From the NCBI RefSeq assembly GCF_002217755.1, contig NZ_BCFL01000032.1, positions 182,564 to 246,563 of the forward strand: a stretch of 64,000 nt of DNA, in the 5' to 3' direction. Made by a program: the position numbers and the translations under genes. The notes beneath the pieces are model-generated. The model was not told the DNA's origin. It saw only the letters and a program-made list of their open reading frames with translations, and did not search any database. Shown here piece by piece: positions 1-8,372 of the stretch. The stretch is from Streptomyces hyaluromycini (GTDB taxonomy: Bacteria > Actinomycetota > Actinomycetes > Streptomycetales > Streptomycetaceae). Position 1 is the stretch's first letter; every line of letters begins with the position of its first letter.

Positions 1-409
1 GGTGCGGCAGGCGGACCAGTTCGGGGGCGATGCGCACGGTGTCGCCGTCGAGGTCGACCAGGCCGAGCCCGCGCCCGGCGTCGGTGTCCCGCAGGAACCC
101 GGCGACCTCGCCGTCGGCGCCGGTCACCACCAGGTCGCGCAGTGCCGCCTGCCAGGCGGGGTCCGGCCAGACCTGCGTCAGCACGGCGAGCGGCACCGGA
201 AGGGACCGGGTCATCCACCGCTCCACGTCGGCCAGACACTGCCGCTCGTGCCGCTCCAGCCACTCGGTGAGCTGCCGCAGCCCCAGGACGGCCGGATCGT
301 CCGCCAACTTCGCGGGCACGGACCTCAGCCGCCGCCCCGCCGCGTTGCGGCAGACCACCTTCCCGTCGTCCAGGGCCACCTCGTAGTCCCCGGCCGTCAC
401 CCACCCCAT
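1..409 (-). CDS. DUF4132 domain-containing protein, N-terminal part (runs off the window)
   Basis: An open frame starts at an ATG at 409 and continues through base 1 without a stop, so only the first 136 residues are seen. The protein begins MGWVTAGDYEV and contains a segment with LRQLTEWLERHERQC and WPDPAWQAALRDLVV, which resembles the N-terminus of Streptomyces DUF4132 proteins, large intracellular proteins of unknown role, some with WGR-type regions. Nothing catalytic is visible. The family name is from recognition of the sequence style and the role is unknown. It is divergent from nothing nearby; 600 bp without a convincing gene lie upstream. Confidence 0.6.
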   Translation of the reverse strand, partial: MGWVTAGDYEVALDDGKVVCRNAAGRRLRSVPAKLADDPAVLGLRQLTEWLERHERQCLADVERWMTRSLPVPLAVLTQVWPDPAWQAALRDLVVTGADGEVAGFLRDTDAGRGLGLVDLDGDTVRIAPELVRLPH

Positions 410-597
410 GAGTGCCTCCCCGCACCGCAGTGATCAAGTGATGGCGACTGTAGGCGAGACCACTGACAACGCCTCCCGCGGTCTGCGTCCGGATGGGGAA
501 ACCGCAGCTCGGCGAGGGGGAGGAGGCGGTGGGGACGGGGACGAGGCGGAGCCGCAGGGGACCGGTGAAGAGGTTTGGGGGGCGGGGGGAGTTGGGA

Positions 598-716
598 GCG
601 GGCGGTGGTGGGGATCGGGGACGGAGCGGCGGTGGAAGTGACGGGCCGGCGGGATCGGGGGTGAGGGAGTCGGCAGCGGGCGGTGGAGGGGATCGGGGAC
701 GGAGCGGTGGTGGAAG
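598..716. repeat. imperfect tandem repeat in a gene-poor, G-rich stretch
   Basis: The interval 410-1031 has no gene I can support: its long open frames are Arg/Gly/Pro-rich and differ in every frame, as expected of G-rich DNA. Inside it a 41-bp segment at 598-638 recurs at 676-716 with only a few changes (shared core GGGGATCGGGGACGGAGCGG). The spacing is 78 bp. It probably reflects slippage in extreme-GC intergenic DNA. No promoter or terminator stands out. Confidence 0.55.
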
Positions 717-1031
717 CGAACCGCCGACGGGACGGGGCTGGGTGGAATCGGCAGCGCACCAGGGCGGGGACCGGTGCCGGAGGGCGGTGGGAGAGGCCGG
801 CGGACGGAGGGCGGGGTGGACGGTGACGGGAGCGGACGGCCGGCTGAAAACGCCGTGCGGGCCGTGCGGTCGGCGTCGAGGTCGGCAGGGCGGTGGCCGT
901 CGTGGCCCGGCGGACCGGCAAAGGGGCCGCGGCCGGGACGGCAAAGGGGCGCGGCAGGTACGGCAACGGCCCCGGGGCGCAGGCGGAGGTGCCTGGACCG
1001 GGGCCGTCGGAAAGGCGCGGCGGGCGGGTGC

Positions 1032-1424
1032 TCAGCCCTGACCCGACTCCTTCTCCCGCTTCTGGTTCTTCAGCCGCACGGTCTCCTTGCGGACCTCGGC
1101 CTGCGTGGCGCGCTCCTTCTCCAGCCACTCGGGCAGCTCGCGCTTGAGGTCCTCGATCTGCTCGGTGGTGAGCGGCTCCGTCACCCCACCGCGCGCCAGC
1201 CCCGCGATGGACACGCCCAGCTTGGCCGCGACCACCGGACGCGGGTGCGGCCCGTTGGCCTGCAGCTCGCGCAGCCACTCGGGCGGATTCGCCTGGAGCT
1301 CGGCCAGCTCGGCGCGCGAGACGGCACCCTCCTGGAAGGCGGCGGGCGTGGCGGGCAGGTACACGCCCAGCTTCTTCGCCGCGGTCGCGGGCTTCATCGT
1401 CTGGGCGGTCTGGTGCGAACTCAT
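1032..1424 (-). CDS. DUF5997 family protein
   Basis: 130 residues, starting MSSHQTAQTMKPATAAKKLG from the ATG at 1424. Upstream in-frame codons are Pro/Arg-rich and run through a tandem repeat, so the longer frame is not used. The sequence contains a helix-rich middle (VAAKLGVSIAGLARGGVTEPLT) and a charged C-terminal helix ending KREKESGQG, matching the actinobacterial DUF5997 family. In my recollection this family sits next to a LysR-type ligand-binding protein, as it does here (divergent, 1580). VVAAKLGVSIAGLARGG looks like a helix-turn-helix, so it may supply a DNA-binding part, but this is inference. Confidence 0.8.
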   Translation of the reverse strand: MSSHQTAQTMKPATAAKKLGVYLPATPAAFQEGAVSRAELAELQANPPEWLRELQANGPHPRPVVAAKLGVSIAGLARGGVTEPLTTEQIEDLKRELPEWLEKERATQAEVRKETVRLKNQKREKESGQG

Positions 1425-1461
1425 GAGGTCAAGGGTATCGGCCGGGCGCCGGAGCCCCGAC

Positions 1462-1525
1462 CACGACGGACGCCGGGCGGTCGGGCACGACGGACGCGGG
1501 GCGGTCGGGCACGACGGACGCGGGG
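1462..1525. repeat. 24-bp tandem repeat between divergent genes
   Basis: Two identical 24-bp units (1478-1501 and 1502-1525, core CGGTCGGGCACGACGGACGC) follow a partial copy from about 1462. They lie in the intergenic space between the DUF5997 gene and the divergent LysR-domain gene, so copy number could affect either promoter. Confidence 0.8.
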
Positions 1526-1579
1526 CGGCCGGCCGCGGCCGGTGCCGAGCGGTCGGCCGGGGCCCGTTAACCTGGGCTG

Positions 1580-2380
1580 GTGACAGGCTCGGAGGAAACA
1601 CCGTCGTTCCGGCTCGCGTACGTCCCCGGCGTGACGCCCGCCAAATGGGTTCGGATCTGGAACGAGCGCCGGCCCGACATCCCCCTCACCCTCCACCAGG
1701 TCCCCGCCGGCGAGGCGTCCGACCTGCTGCGCGCGGGTGACGCGGACGCCGGTCTGGTGCGGCTCCCGGTGGACCGTACGTTCTTCAGCGCGATCCCCCT
1801 CTACACCGAGACCACGGTGGTCGTCGTCCCCAAGGACCACCTGATCACGGCGGCCGAGGAGGTCACCGTGGCCGACCTCGTCGAAGAGGTCCTCTTCCAC
1901 CCCCTCGACGACGTCTTCGACTGGGACGCCCCGCCCGGCGAGCCCGCCTTCGAGCGCCCCGCGACCACCGAGGACGCCGTGGAACTGGTCGCCGCCGGTG
2001 TGGGCCTCCTGGTCGTGCCGCAGTCCCTGGCCCGCCTGTACCACCGTCGGGACCTCACCTACCGGCCCCTCACCGACGGCCCCGAGTCGACCGTCGCCCT
2101 GTCCTGGCCCGAGGAGGCCACCACGGACATGGTCGACGACTTCATCGGCATCGTCCGCGGCCGCACGGTCAACAGCACGCGTGGCCGCCAGGCCGCACAG
2201 GCTTCGAAGCCGGCGAAGGCGGCAGGGGCCTCGCCGGAGAAGGCCAAGCGGGCGAAGAAGCCGGCCGGCGCGGCCAAGGCGACGCCGGCCGCTCGCGGCG
2301 CACGCGCCCGTGCCACCGGCGCGAAGCCGGCCAAGCCCGCCAAGCCCGCGAAGCGTGGCAAGCCCCGCCGCAGCTCGTAG
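1580..2380 (+). CDS. LysR-type substrate-binding domain protein without a DNA-binding domain, basic tail
   Basis: 266 residues from a GTG start at 1580. Residues about 8-200 read as a LysR-type effector-binding (periplasmic-binding-like) domain, with FRLAYVPGVTPAKWVRIW and later ELVAAGVGLLVVPQSLARLY. The usual N-terminal winged helix-turn-helix is absent: the protein begins directly at the ligand domain. Residues about 205-266 are a Lys/Ala/Pro-rich tail with AKPAK-type repeats similar to histone H1-like tails. It is divergent from the DUF5997 gene, with which it is probably functionally linked. A ligand sensor that contacts DNA or a partner through its basic tail is inference. Confidence 0.85.
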   Translation: MTGSEETPSFRLAYVPGVTPAKWVRIWNERRPDIPLTLHQVPAGEASDLLRAGDADAGLVRLPVDRTFFSAIPLYTETTVVVVPKDHLITAAEEVTVADLVEEVLFHPLDDVFDWDAPPGEPAFERPATTEDAVELVAAGVGLLVVPQSLARLYHRRDLTYRPLTDGPESTVALSWPEEATTDMVDDFIGIVRGRTVNSTRGRQAAQASKPAKAAGASPEKAKRAKKPAGAAKATPAARGARARATGAKPAKPAKPAKRGKPRRSS

Positions 2381-2527
2381 ACCACGGCCGGCCCCCCACC
2401 CGTTCCCACTTGGCTTTCGCCCGCTCCCGATCTGCTCCCGCGCGCCCCGATCGTCTTCCGCGATCCCGGGCCCGCGCAATGTCACGATGCCTCCGGACAT
2501 CCCGGACATCCACCGCTGGAGGCGCCC

Positions 2528-3559
2528 GTGTGCCCAGAAGCAGCCCCGGACGAAGCCGTCGACCCCCGTGCCTCGTCCGCGTTCCTCGTCAACGAATCGC
2601 TCGGCTACCTGTTCCCGGCCGCCCTGCGCGCCGCCGCGGTCGTCGGCGTCGCCGACCACCTGGCCCACGGCCCCCGCACCCCGGCGCAACTGGCCGAGGC
2701 CACCGGCACCGATCCGCAGAACCTCTACCGGGTGCTCCGGCTGCTCGCCACCCGCGGCGTCTTCGAGGAGGACGCCGGCGGCCGCTTCCGGCTCACCGCC
2801 GCCGGTGACGCGCTGCGCACCGACGCACCCTGCTCGGCCCGCTCGGCCGTGCTGATGAACACCGACCGCAGCATGTGGCTGCCCACCGCCGATCTGAGCC
2901 GCTGCGTGAGCGAGGGGACCTCCGCCTTCGAGAACCTCTTCGGGCTGCCGTTCTTCGACTACTTCGCACAGGACGAGGACACCGCCGACGTCTTCCACTG
3001 CGGAATGGCCGCGATGTCCGACGCCGAGAACGAGCCCATCGTCGCCGCCTGCGACTTCCCGCCCAGCGGGACGGTCGTCGACGTCGGCGGCGGCCACGGC
3101 GGCCTCCTGCTGGCGGTACTCGACCGCCACCCCGGTCTGCACGGCGTCCTGTACGACCAGTCGCACGTGCTGGCCGGACACCGGCTGGACACACCCGGGA
3201 CCGCCGGACGCTGGGCCACCGAGACCGGCGACTTCTTCACCGCCGTACCGGAGGGCGACGTCATCGTGCTCAAGCGGATCCTGCACGACTGGGAGGACGA
3301 GCAGTGCGTGACCCTCCTCGACCGCTGCCGTGCCGCGCTGGCGCCGGGCGGGCGGATCCTGGTCGTCGACGCCGTCGTCCCGCCGGGCAACGCACCCCAT
3401 CAGGCCAAGGCGCTCGACCTGCTGCTGATGGCGTGCCTGGTGGGCCGGGAACGCACCGAGGCGGAGTTCGCCACGCTGTTCGAGTCCGCCGGTCTGAAGT
3501 TGTCCAGGATCGTGCCGACGCCGACCGTGCTCTCGGTGGTGGAGGCGGTGGCCGCCTAG
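2528..3559 (+). CDS. SAM-dependent O-methyltransferase (acetylserotonin/hydroxyneurosporene type)
   Basis: 343 residues from a GTG preceded by GGAGGCGCCC. Residues about 15-90 form the winged-helix dimerisation domain (LGYLFPAALRAAAVVGVADHL). The SAM site is VDVGGGHGG near residue 183, followed by the typical LYDQSHVL acidic strand. The catalytic-region motif LHDWEDE lies near residue 253. Length and order fit class I small-molecule O-methyltransferases used in secondary metabolism. No biosynthetic cluster surrounds it, so the substrate is unknown. It is convergent with the exporter at 3623-5095. Confidence 0.9.
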   Translation: MCPEAAPDEAVDPRASSAFLVNESLGYLFPAALRAAAVVGVADHLAHGPRTPAQLAEATGTDPQNLYRVLRLLATRGVFEEDAGGRFRLTAAGDALRTDAPCSARSAVLMNTDRSMWLPTADLSRCVSEGTSAFENLFGLPFFDYFAQDEDTADVFHCGMAAMSDAENEPIVAACDFPPSGTVVDVGGGHGGLLLAVLDRHPGLHGVLYDQSHVLAGHRLDTPGTAGRWATETGDFFTAVPEGDVIVLKRILHDWEDEQCVTLLDRCRAALAPGGRILVVDAVVPPGNAPHQAKALDLLLMACLVGRERTEAEFATLFESAGLKLSRIVPTPTVLSVVEAVAA

Positions 3560-3622
3560 GACGCCCGCCGCTCGGTCCTCCGCCGCTCAGTTCTCCGGCG
3601 CTCCTCGGTCCTCCGGCGCCCC

Positions 3623-5095
3623 TCAGACCCGGGGCGCCTCTCGGTCGTCCAGCGCTGGCGCCTCCGGCGCGTTCGCCCGTTCCCCCAAATCGGCCACCGC
3701 CAGGCCCAGCGCCACCAGGATGAACCCGACCGAGGTGAGCAGGCCCAGCTGGAGCGCCTCGGTGGCCGGGCCGCGGTGCGCGAGGTGGGCGAAGTACACC
3801 GAGCCCACCACCGCGATCCCGGCCGCCGAGCCGACCCGCTGGCCTGTCTGCAGGACGCCGCCGGCCGCACCGGCCCGCTTCACGGGGACGCGGGTGAGGG
3901 TGAGCGTCGTGTTCGGGGAGACCGTGATGCCGGAGCCGATGCCTCCGACGACCATCGGCACCATCGCGGCCCACCCGAAGCTCTCCATCGGCACCAGCCA
4001 CACCACCGCGATGATCCCGAGCAGTCCCAGTGCCACCCCGGAGAGACCGATGACGACCAGCTTGCGCCCGTGGCGCATCACCAGCCGGCCGCCCAGGGCG
4101 GCACCGACCGCCGAGGCGATCGCGAAGGGCAGCACCGAGACCCCGGCGGCCAGCGCGCTGTATCCGGCCGCGTTCTGCAGGAACAGGGCAAGGACGAAGA
4201 AGACCGTCGTGAAGCCGGCGAAGTAGGTCAGGCTGATCAGTGCGCCGAGCGTGAAGGACCGTTGCGAGAACAGGCTCAGATCGACCAGGGGCGCCCGCCC
4301 GAGCCGGCCCTGCCGCCGCTCCCACACCCAGAACAGGCCCAGCAGCACCGCGCCCACCGGCAGCAGCGCCCACTTGTCCGGTCCGGTCCACTGCTGCTCC
4401 TGCACCAGCGGCAGCATCAGCGCGAGCACACCGGAGCCGAGGAGCAGCACCCCGAGCGGGTCGAACCGCTCCCGCCGGTCCGTCGACGCGGGGTACCGGG
4501 GCAGCAGCCGCAGACCCGCGGCGAACGCGGCGATGCCGATGGGCAGGTTGACGAAGAACACCCAGCGCCAGCCGTCGCCGGTGCCCACGGCGTCGATGAT
4601 CAGACCGCCGGCCAGCGGGCCGACCGCCGTAGAGACCCCGATGACGCTGCCGAGCAGCCCGAAGGCCTTGGCGCGTTCGGTGCCCTGGAACATCTGCTGG
4701 ATCAGCCCCGAGGTCTGCGGCGCGACCATGCCCGCCGCCGCGCCCTGGATCAGCCGGAACACCACCAGCCGGTCGGCGCTCGCGGCGAGCCCGCAGGCCG
4801 TCGAGGCCACCGTGAACAGGGCGAGCCCGACCAGGAAGGCCTGGCGTCGCCCGCGCATGTCGCCGAGCCGGCCCGCCGGGACGAGCGCCAGTCCGAAGGT
4901 CAGGGCGTACCCGGAGACCACCCAGGACTGGGCGGCCTCCGTGGCTCCCAGCCCGCGCTCCATCGAAGGCAGCGCCACATTGACGATCGAGGTGTCGAGC
5001 AGCGAGATGAAACCGGCCGCGAGACAGACCCCCAGCGCCTTCCACCGGCGGTCGTCGGTAACCGGCCGCTGCGGCTTTGCCCAGGTCGTGGTCAT
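3623..5095 (-). CDS. MFS drug exporter, DHA2 (14-TM, EmrB/QacA) family
   Basis: 490 residues from an ATG at 5095. Hydrophobic segments cover the length, consistent with 14 membrane spans. MFS motif A is seen as GRLGDMRGRRQAF and the exporter motif C region as GSVIGVSTAVGPLAGGLI; the first span carries LLDTSIVNVALPSM, typical of DHA2 proton antiporters. It should export a drug or metabolite across the plasma membrane. No regulator is adjacent; it converges with the O-methyltransferase gene. The 273 bp upstream (5096-5368) contain no gene I can support. Confidence 0.92.
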   Translation of the reverse strand: MTTTWAKPQRPVTDDRRWKALGVCLAAGFISLLDTSIVNVALPSMERGLGATEAAQSWVVSGYALTFGLALVPAGRLGDMRGRRQAFLVGLALFTVASTACGLAASADRLVVFRLIQGAAAGMVAPQTSGLIQQMFQGTERAKAFGLLGSVIGVSTAVGPLAGGLIIDAVGTGDGWRWVFFVNLPIGIAAFAAGLRLLPRYPASTDRRERFDPLGVLLLGSGVLALMLPLVQEQQWTGPDKWALLPVGAVLLGLFWVWERRQGRLGRAPLVDLSLFSQRSFTLGALISLTYFAGFTTVFFVLALFLQNAAGYSALAAGVSVLPFAIASAVGAALGGRLVMRHGRKLVVIGLSGVALGLLGIIAVVWLVPMESFGWAAMVPMVVGGIGSGITVSPNTTLTLTRVPVKRAGAAGGVLQTGQRVGSAAGIAVVGSVYFAHLAHRGPATEALQLGLLTSVGFILVALGLAVADLGERANAPEAPALDDREAPRV

Positions 5096-5368
5096 ACGGC
5101 CACGCTATGCAGCCATTCCGGTCATCGCACGACCGGCGGAGCGAACGGCTGATCGAACTGCTCCTTCCGGGCGATGGCCCGCGTCTCCGCGCCGGCACAC
5201 GTACGACACCTCCCGCGTCAGGACGCGTACGACGCCTCCCGGGCCGTGCCGGCACCCGGTCTCGCCGTCCGCCTCCGCCGTCGGCCGCCGCAACTCCCCG
5301 CGGTGGCAGCGCTGGCGGTCGCTCATGCCGGACGCGAGGTCCAGTGTGTCTGAAATGCCGGACAGCGG

Positions 5369-6046
5369 TCAGGTCGAAGCGAGCCAGTCGTAGGCAGCGT
5401 GGGCCGTGAACTCCGGCTGGCCGCCGCGTAGGAGAAGAGCGGCCGTGGTGAACTGATCGGCCTGCGCGGCGACGTACGGGATCGCTATGCAGCGCATCCC
5501 GGCGGCGTGCGCCGCGGTCGCGCCCGGTGCCGCGTCCTCCAGGACCACGCAGTCGGCCGGGTCGGCCCCCAGGCGGCGGGCCGCCTCCAGGAAGACGTCA
5601 GGCGCCGGCTTGCCGTGCGGTACCTCGTCGGCCGAGACGACCGTTCGCAGATACGCGCCCAGGCCGGTGCCGGCCAGGACCGCCTCGATCGCCTCGGGGG
5701 AGGAACCGGAGGCCACCGCCGTCGGGACTCCTTCGGCCGCCAGCAGCTCCACGAACTTCCGCATCTCCGGATACACGCGCGTGCGGCTCCGGGCCAGCTC
5801 CAGATAGCGCCGGTTCGTCTCCGCGAGCAACTCGTCCACCGGGGGCCGCAGTCCGTGGCGGTCGCGCAGCAGGGCCGCCGTCTCCAGCGTGCTGATGCCG
5901 ACGAACCTCTCGTGCTCCGCCCAGGTGAAGTCCGTGACGCCGTGCCCGGCGAGCATCTGCCGCGTCGCCTCGTAGTAGTTCGGCTCGCTGTCCACGAGTG
6001 TTCCGTCGAGGTCGAAGATGACCGAGAGGTTGCCGAGTTCGCTCAT
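5369..6046 (-). CDS. HAD-superfamily phosphatase, beta-phosphoglucomutase-like
   Basis: 225 residues from an ATG at 6046. HAD motif I is FDLDGTLVDSE (Asp nucleophile and acid/base Asp), motif II VASGSS, motif III Lys in HGKPAPDVF, and motif IV VLEDAAPG. The helical cap lies between motif I and II, so this is subfamily IA. It likely dephosphorylates a small sugar phosphate or similar metabolite in the cytoplasm. It starts 15 bp after the Lrp gene on the same strand, so the two are probably co-transcribed. Confidence 0.9.
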   Translation of the reverse strand: MSELGNLSVIFDLDGTLVDSEPNYYEATRQMLAGHGVTDFTWAEHERFVGISTLETAALLRDRHGLRPPVDELLAETNRRYLELARSRTRVYPEMRKFVELLAAEGVPTAVASGSSPEAIEAVLAGTGLGAYLRTVVSADEVPHGKPAPDVFLEAARRLGADPADCVVLEDAAPGATAAHAAGMRCIAIPYVAAQADQFTTAALLLRGGQPEFTAHAAYDWLAST

Positions 6047-6061
6047 GGGACCAGGATGCCG

Positions 6062-6538
6062 TTACGCGCGGGCGGCCCGGCCGATGGACTCCACCAGCGG
6101 CAGCAGCCGGTACGGAACGCGTTCGCGCAGCGCCACCTCGGTGCGGGTGCGCACCACGCCCGGCAGGCTGATCAGCTTCTGGATCACGTCCTCCAGATGC
6201 GCGTTGTCCCGCGCCACCACCCGGGTCAGCAGATCCCCGCCGCCCGTGATCGAGAACGCCTCCACGATCTCCGGTACGGCGGCCAGCGCGTCCCCGACGT
6301 CGTCCAGATACCCCTGGGTGACCTCGATGTGCACGAAGGCCAGCACCGGGTGGCCCAGCGCGGCGGGGGAGAGGGAGGGGCCGGTACCCGTGATCACGCC
6401 GTCCCGGTCCAGCCGGTCCAGCCGGGCCTGCAGCGTGCCCCGGGCCACCCCGAGGATCCGGGCGTACTCGCGCACACTGGTGCGCGGCTGCTCCAGCAGC
6501 AGCCGCAGGATGCGGGTGTCCAGCTCGTCCACGCTCAT
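6062..6538 (-). CDS. Lrp/AsnC family transcriptional regulator
   Basis: 158 residues using the ATG at 6538 (MSVDELDTRILRLLL). The 18-bp in-frame extension to 6556 runs into an inverted repeat and is less likely. An N-terminal helix-turn-helix (VREYARILGVARGTLQARLDRL) is followed by the RAM ligand-binding domain (GHPVLAFVHIEV, GGGDLLTRVVARDNAHLED). It lies upstream of the HAD gene and divergent from the FUSC gene. The intergenic region contains matching boxes, suggesting that it regulates itself and the FUSC gene. Confidence 0.92.
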   Translation of the reverse strand: MSVDELDTRILRLLLEQPRTSVREYARILGVARGTLQARLDRLDRDGVITGTGPSLSPAALGHPVLAFVHIEVTQGYLDDVGDALAAVPEIVEAFSITGGGDLLTRVVARDNAHLEDVIQKLISLPGVVRTRTEVALRERVPYRLLPLVESIGRAARA

Positions 6539-6550
6539 GACATACGACAG

Positions 6551-6595
6551 TACCAATGGCTCACCGGCTCCCCCCGCCGACCTGCGCCATTGGTA
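6551..6595. promoter_or_regulatory. Probable Lrp operator: perfect inverted repeat
   Basis: TACCAATGGC at 6551-6560 is the exact reverse complement of GCCATTGGTA at 6586-6595, with 25 bp between the arms. A third related box, GGCCAATGGCC, lies at about 6628-6639. All are between the divergent Lrp and FUSC genes, starting 12 bp from the Lrp start codon. The layout suits an Lrp dimer or octamer bridging sites. Confidence 0.75.
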
Positions 6596-6752
6596 TTTTC
6601 ACAACTGAACGATGCCTGCCCCGACCGGGCCAATGGCCCAGCGGAATCGACGTCACTTGAGCCAGTCGCCCCGCCGATGCTCTCATGGGTGTGTCGATGG
6701 CGCTGCGGATCCCCGCGGCGCCATTTCCGTGCCGTCCGCGGGAGGGGAAGCA

Positions 6753-8240
6753 GTGCTGAAGAGGGTGTTCGTGGCGCCGGACCCGGGGCGGGTGCGGCTG
6801 CGCTTCGCCGCGCGGGCCGTGCTGGGCATCGGCCTCGCGGTCGTGGTCTGCGGACTGGCCGGGCACTCCCTCACGGGCGCCGTCACCGGTGGGCTCGCCG
6901 CGCTGCTCGCCCTGTTCACCGTCGCGGACGCCACGGTGCGCGGACAGGCCGTCACCACCGCGCTGCTGCCCGCCGTGGGCCTGCCGGTGCTCGCGGCCGC
7001 CGCCGAACTGCACGACGTCCCGGTCGCCCGCGACCTGGTCTTCCTCGCCGTGGTCGGCGCGGGCGTCTACGCGCGCCGCTGGGGTCCGCGCGGCCACAGC
7101 CTGGGCGTGTTCGCCTTCATGACCTTCTTCGTCGCCCAGTTCCTGCACGCCGCCCCCGGTCAGCTGCCCGGGCTGTACGCCGCCGTCCTGCTCTCCGTGC
7201 TCAGCGCCGCAGCCGTGCGTTTCGGCCTCTGGTGCTACGAGCGCCGCCTGCCCCCGCCACCGGTTCCCGCCCCGCCCGCCGGCACCGGCCTGGCCCGGGT
7301 GACCACCCGGCAGGCCGTCCAGGCGACCGCGGGCGCGGGCTTCGCGCTGGTCGCGGGCCAGCTGGTGTCCGGTCAGCGGTGGTACTGGGCGGTCGGCGCC
7401 ACCTGGTGGATCTTCGTCAACACCGCCTCGCGCGGCGAGACCCTGGTACGGGGCTTCCGCCGGGTCCTCGGCACCCTCATCGGCATCGCGCTGGGCCTGC
7501 TCGTCGCCGCCCCCGTGCACGGCGCCCCCGCGCCCACCGCCGTCCTGGTCGCGGTCGCCGTCTTCGGCATCTTCTACACGGCCGCCGTCTCCTACACCTG
7601 GATGATGCTCTGGGTGACCTTCCTCGCCGAGCTGCTCTACGGCCTCCTCGGTGTCCTCACCCCCGGCCTGCTGGCGCTGCGGCTGGCCGAGACCGCGGTG
7701 GGCGCCCTCGGTGCCGTACTCGCCGTGCTGTTCGTGCTGCCGGTCACCACCCACCTCACCACCGACGCCTGGATCGGGCGCGCCCTGCGCTGCGTGCACG
7801 CCTGCACGGCCGAGGCCGCCGCCCGGCTGGCCGGTTCCGCCACCGCCGACCCGGCACCCCGGGTGGCCGAACTGGAACAGCTCCTCGGCCGGGTACGGCT
7901 CTCGGTCGCCCCTCTCGTGCACCCGCTCACCCCGATGCACGGCCGCAAGCGCCGCGCCCGCCGCGTCCTCGCCCTGCTGGACGACTGCGCCCGGGAGGTC
8001 CGCGGCCTGGTCGCGGTCACCGCCGACCCGGAGGCCTCGCACGACGCCCGGCTGGCCGCCGCCTGCTGGCGCGTCGAGGCGGCCGTCGAGGCCCTCACCA
8101 GGGGCTCGGAGCACATCGCCGCCCCCGCCGAGCCGCCCGCCGAACCCGCCCTCGCCCACCTGCACGGGCTGGAGCGCGCCCTGTCCGAACTCGCCGAGCC
8201 GCTGCGCACCCCCTCGGGCTCGCCCCTGGTCGGCGCCTGA
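6753..8240 (+). CDS. FUSC-family inner membrane transporter-like protein
   Basis: 495 residues from a GTG at 6753 preceded by GGAGGGGAAGCA; the frame is open back to 6612 but lacks membrane-protein character there. Two hydrophobic blocks (residues about 18-150 and 225-385) flank soluble regions, as in FUSC proteins (fusaric acid resistance/aromatic acid exporter-like). The second block has WYWAVGATWWIFVNT and RGFRRVLGTLIGIALG, the conserved FUSC core. The C-terminal about 110 residues are helical and cytosolic. It probably exports an amphipathic or aromatic compound. Control by the divergent Lrp protein is inferred from the inverted repeat between them. Confidence 0.85.
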   Translation: MLKRVFVAPDPGRVRLRFAARAVLGIGLAVVVCGLAGHSLTGAVTGGLAALLALFTVADATVRGQAVTTALLPAVGLPVLAAAAELHDVPVARDLVFLAVVGAGVYARRWGPRGHSLGVFAFMTFFVAQFLHAAPGQLPGLYAAVLLSVLSAAAVRFGLWCYERRLPPPPVPAPPAGTGLARVTTRQAVQATAGAGFALVAGQLVSGQRWYWAVGATWWIFVNTASRGETLVRGFRRVLGTLIGIALGLLVAAPVHGAPAPTAVLVAVAVFGIFYTAAVSYTWMMLWVTFLAELLYGLLGVLTPGLLALRLAETAVGALGAVLAVLFVLPVTTHLTTDAWIGRALRCVHACTAEAAARLAGSATADPAPRVAELEQLLGRVRLSVAPLVHPLTPMHGRKRRARRVLALLDDCAREVRGLVAVTADPEASHDARLAAACWRVEAAVEALTRGSEHIAAPAEPPAEPALAHLHGLERALSELAEPLRTPSGSPLVGA

Positions 8241-8372
8241 GACGCGCCGCCCCGCACGCCTTGGTCTAGACCGCAAGCTGCTACCGTCGGCCCCGGACCG
8301 GCTCGTACGGCTCGTACTCCCTCGTACTGACTCGTACCGGCTGGTGGCGGCTTGTGGCGAGAGGGGACAGCG

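Noticed and set aside
397..1278. Minus-strand open frames in the G-rich gap 410-1031
   Set aside because: Pro/Arg/Ala-rich without any conserved motif or consistent ribosome-binding site; overlaps the DUF5997 gene.
5105..5326. 73-codon minus-strand frame upstream of the exporter
   Set aside because: Lacks a ribosome-binding site, homology or typical codon use; Arg-rich.
5507..8269. Plus-strand open frame of 920 codons
   Set aside because: Arg/Pro-rich; it runs antisense to HAD and Lrp genes and out of frame across the FUSC gene.
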